A DNA stretch of 52,568 nt from CAZOWM01 sp964583615 (lineage in GTDB: Bacteria; Spirochaetota; B62-G9; DRHN01), in NCBI GenBank assembly GCA_964583615.1, contig CAZOWM010000023.1, positions 1-52,568 of the forward strand, written 5' to 3'. The position numbers and the translations under genes were made by a program. Shown here piece after piece: positions 51,792 through 52,568 of the stretch (the first letter of the stretch is position 1; the number at the start of each line of letters is the position of its first letter). A model generated the notes under the pieces. It ran no database searches and was not told where the DNA came from. It saw only the letters and a program-made list of their open reading frames with translations.

Positions 51792-52211
51792 TCACGTTCC
51801 TATTATTTTTATAAGCACCCTTTTTTTCCTTCTTCCGTCGAATTCTCCATAAAATATCTGCTCCCACGGCCCGAAGTCAAGCTTTCCGTCAGTTACCGCA
51901 ACCACGACCTCCCTTCCCATTACCTGCCTCTTTAAATGTGCGTCTCCGTTGTTTTCGAATGTACGATTGTGAAGGTAACGGGACACCGGTTCATGTGGTG
52001 CCAGCTCATCAAGCCATCTTTTATAATCCTGATGTAAGCCCGCCTCGTCATCGTTGATGAAAACACTCGCCGTGATGTGCATTGCATTTACAAGACAGAG
52101 GCCTTCTTTTATACTACTCTTTCTTACTGCGCCCTGTATTCTGTCGGTAATATTCACAAAATCCATTCTACTCGGAATATTGAAAACCAGCTCTTCCCTG
52201 TACGATTTCAT
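51792..52211 (-). CDS. yjbQ: YjbQ/UPF0047 family protein
   Basis: A 139-residue single-domain protein. Seen: VNITDRIQGAVRKSSIKEGL, LVNAMHITASVFINDDEAG, the histidine-rich metal site segment NGDAHLKRQVMGREVVVAVT and LDFGPWEQIFYGEFDGRRKK, all characteristic of YjbQ. Members have a weak thiamine-phosphate-synthase activity and unknown main role. ATG with GGGAGAG upstream. It is upstream of and likely separate from the CODH/ACS genes. Confidence 0.93.
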   Translation of the reverse strand: MKSYREELVFNIPSRMDFVNITDRIQGAVRKSSIKEGLCLVNAMHITASVFINDDEAGLHQDYKRWLDELAPHEPVSRYLHNRTFENNGDAHLKRQVMGREVVVAVTDGKLDFGPWEQIFYGEFDGRRKKRVLIKIIGT

Positions 52212-52281
52212 TGCCGTTTCTCTCCCTGACGGTCCCTAATAAAAGATATTCTAAATATATGAAGGAGCATATGAGGCGGGT

Positions 52282-52506
52282 TCAATAATAGCTGTTCTTC
52301 TTTTTTCTCACCTCTTTTATATCGAGGAGTTCTGGAGTGGTTTCAGGCCTTATCAGCGTAATATCACCTTCCACAAGATATGCCTTGCCGGTGTCGATCT
52401 TGTCCTGAAGATTTTTCATGTTGATGTATTTTTTCACCTCTTCAGATGTCTGGGCGATTCCCACAAGCGTATGGGTATCGTTGTCCTTTACGAGAATTAA
52501 GTACAT
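52282..52506 (-). CDS. Small protein of unknown function
   Basis: A 74-residue protein I do not recognise. It is charged and compact, starts MYLILVKDNDTHTLVGIAQT and ends in a lysine-rich tail. The ATG at 52506 with GGAGA about seven bases upstream is a convincing start, supporting a real gene; a GTG at 52512 would add two residues. It lies 70 bases upstream of yjbQ on the same strand. Confidence 0.6.
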   Translation of the reverse strand: MYLILVKDNDTHTLVGIAQTSEEVKKYINMKNLQDKIDTGKAYLVEGDITLIRPETTPELLDIKEVRKKKNSYY

Positions 52507-52568
52507 GTACACTCTCCACAGATGCTTTTTAATATTATCGGAGGAGTTTTTTGTAAGATTACCACTCT

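Noticed and set aside
1..52568. CRISPR arrays, insertion sequences, prophage genes, tRNA or rRNA genes
   Set aside because: No regularly spaced repeats, transposase or integrase motifs, or recognisable structural RNA sequences were seen by eye.

Overview
The window is a 52.6 kb piece of chromosome from a didermic (outer-membrane), anaerobic, probably acetogenic bacterium. Outer-membrane biogenesis genes (BamA, an OmpH/Skp chaperone, FabZ, LpxA) show the two-membrane envelope. A near-complete carbonyl branch of the Wood-Ljungdahl pathway (CODH, acetyl-CoA synthase, corrinoid/iron-sulfur protein, AcsE, corrinoid activator, two CooC ATPases) shows strictly anaerobic C1 metabolism. A divergent FliG-like protein, TPR/HEAT/LysM envelope proteins, a CHASE2 adenylate cyclase and a cyclic-nucleotide-binding protein suggest Spirochaetota or a related lineage; this placement is an inference from gene style, not a proof. 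I saw no CRISPR array, insertion sequence, phage gene, tRNA or rRNA.

Layout. 1-8411 (+): the 3' part of clpC, two overlapping CNNM/HlyC-type CBS membrane proteins, then bamA, ompH, fabZ, lpxA and ruvX. 8668-20243 (-): a zinc-ribbon protein, CHASE2 adenylate cyclase, TPR membrane protein, GAF/sigma-54 activator, rpsA, cmk, a pseudouridine synthase, scpB, scpA, folK, dapB and recA, many overlapping or nearly abutting. 20400-25676 (-): an envelope/signalling set (TPR, small membrane protein, lipoprotein, TPR, LysM, cyclic-nucleotide-binding, HEAT repeats). 25740-27314 (+): the FliG-like multidomain protein, ending at a terminator shared with the next, convergent gene.

27369-32615 is a C1-methyl island. 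Two corrinoid-protein/methyltransferase pairs resemble the monomethylamine system MtmC/MtmB but carry ordinary sense codons where methanogen MtmB has pyrrolysine. A choline-kinase-like phosphotransferase lies between them. A perfect palindrome at 30477-30500 holds the -35 boxes of two divergent promoters and looks like a common operator. A BioD/DRTGG-type ATPase gene follows.

33837-51484 (-) reads, in transcription order: cooC, CODH (cooS/acsA), CooF-like ferredoxin, small [2Fe-2S] protein, PAS protein, SpoIIE-type phosphatase, HydC/NuoE-like, HydB/NuoF-like, a HoxU/NuoG-N-like protein, acsB, acsC, RACo (acsV), cooC, acsD, acsE and a DUF166 protein. A strong-looking promoter lies about 200 bases upstream of the first cooC. 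The unusual feature is a complete NAD-linked diaphorase with its usual hydrogenase-operon regulators but no hydrogenase catalytic subunit, placed between CODH and ACS. The simplest reading is that CO or reduced-ferredoxin electrons exchange with NAD(P)H through this module while methyl groups, possibly partly from methylated amines via the methyl island, enter acetyl-CoA synthesis. No formate dehydrogenase, formyl-THF synthetase, FolD, MetF or hydrogenase large subunit is in the window. The right edge holds a YjbQ protein and a small unknown gene.
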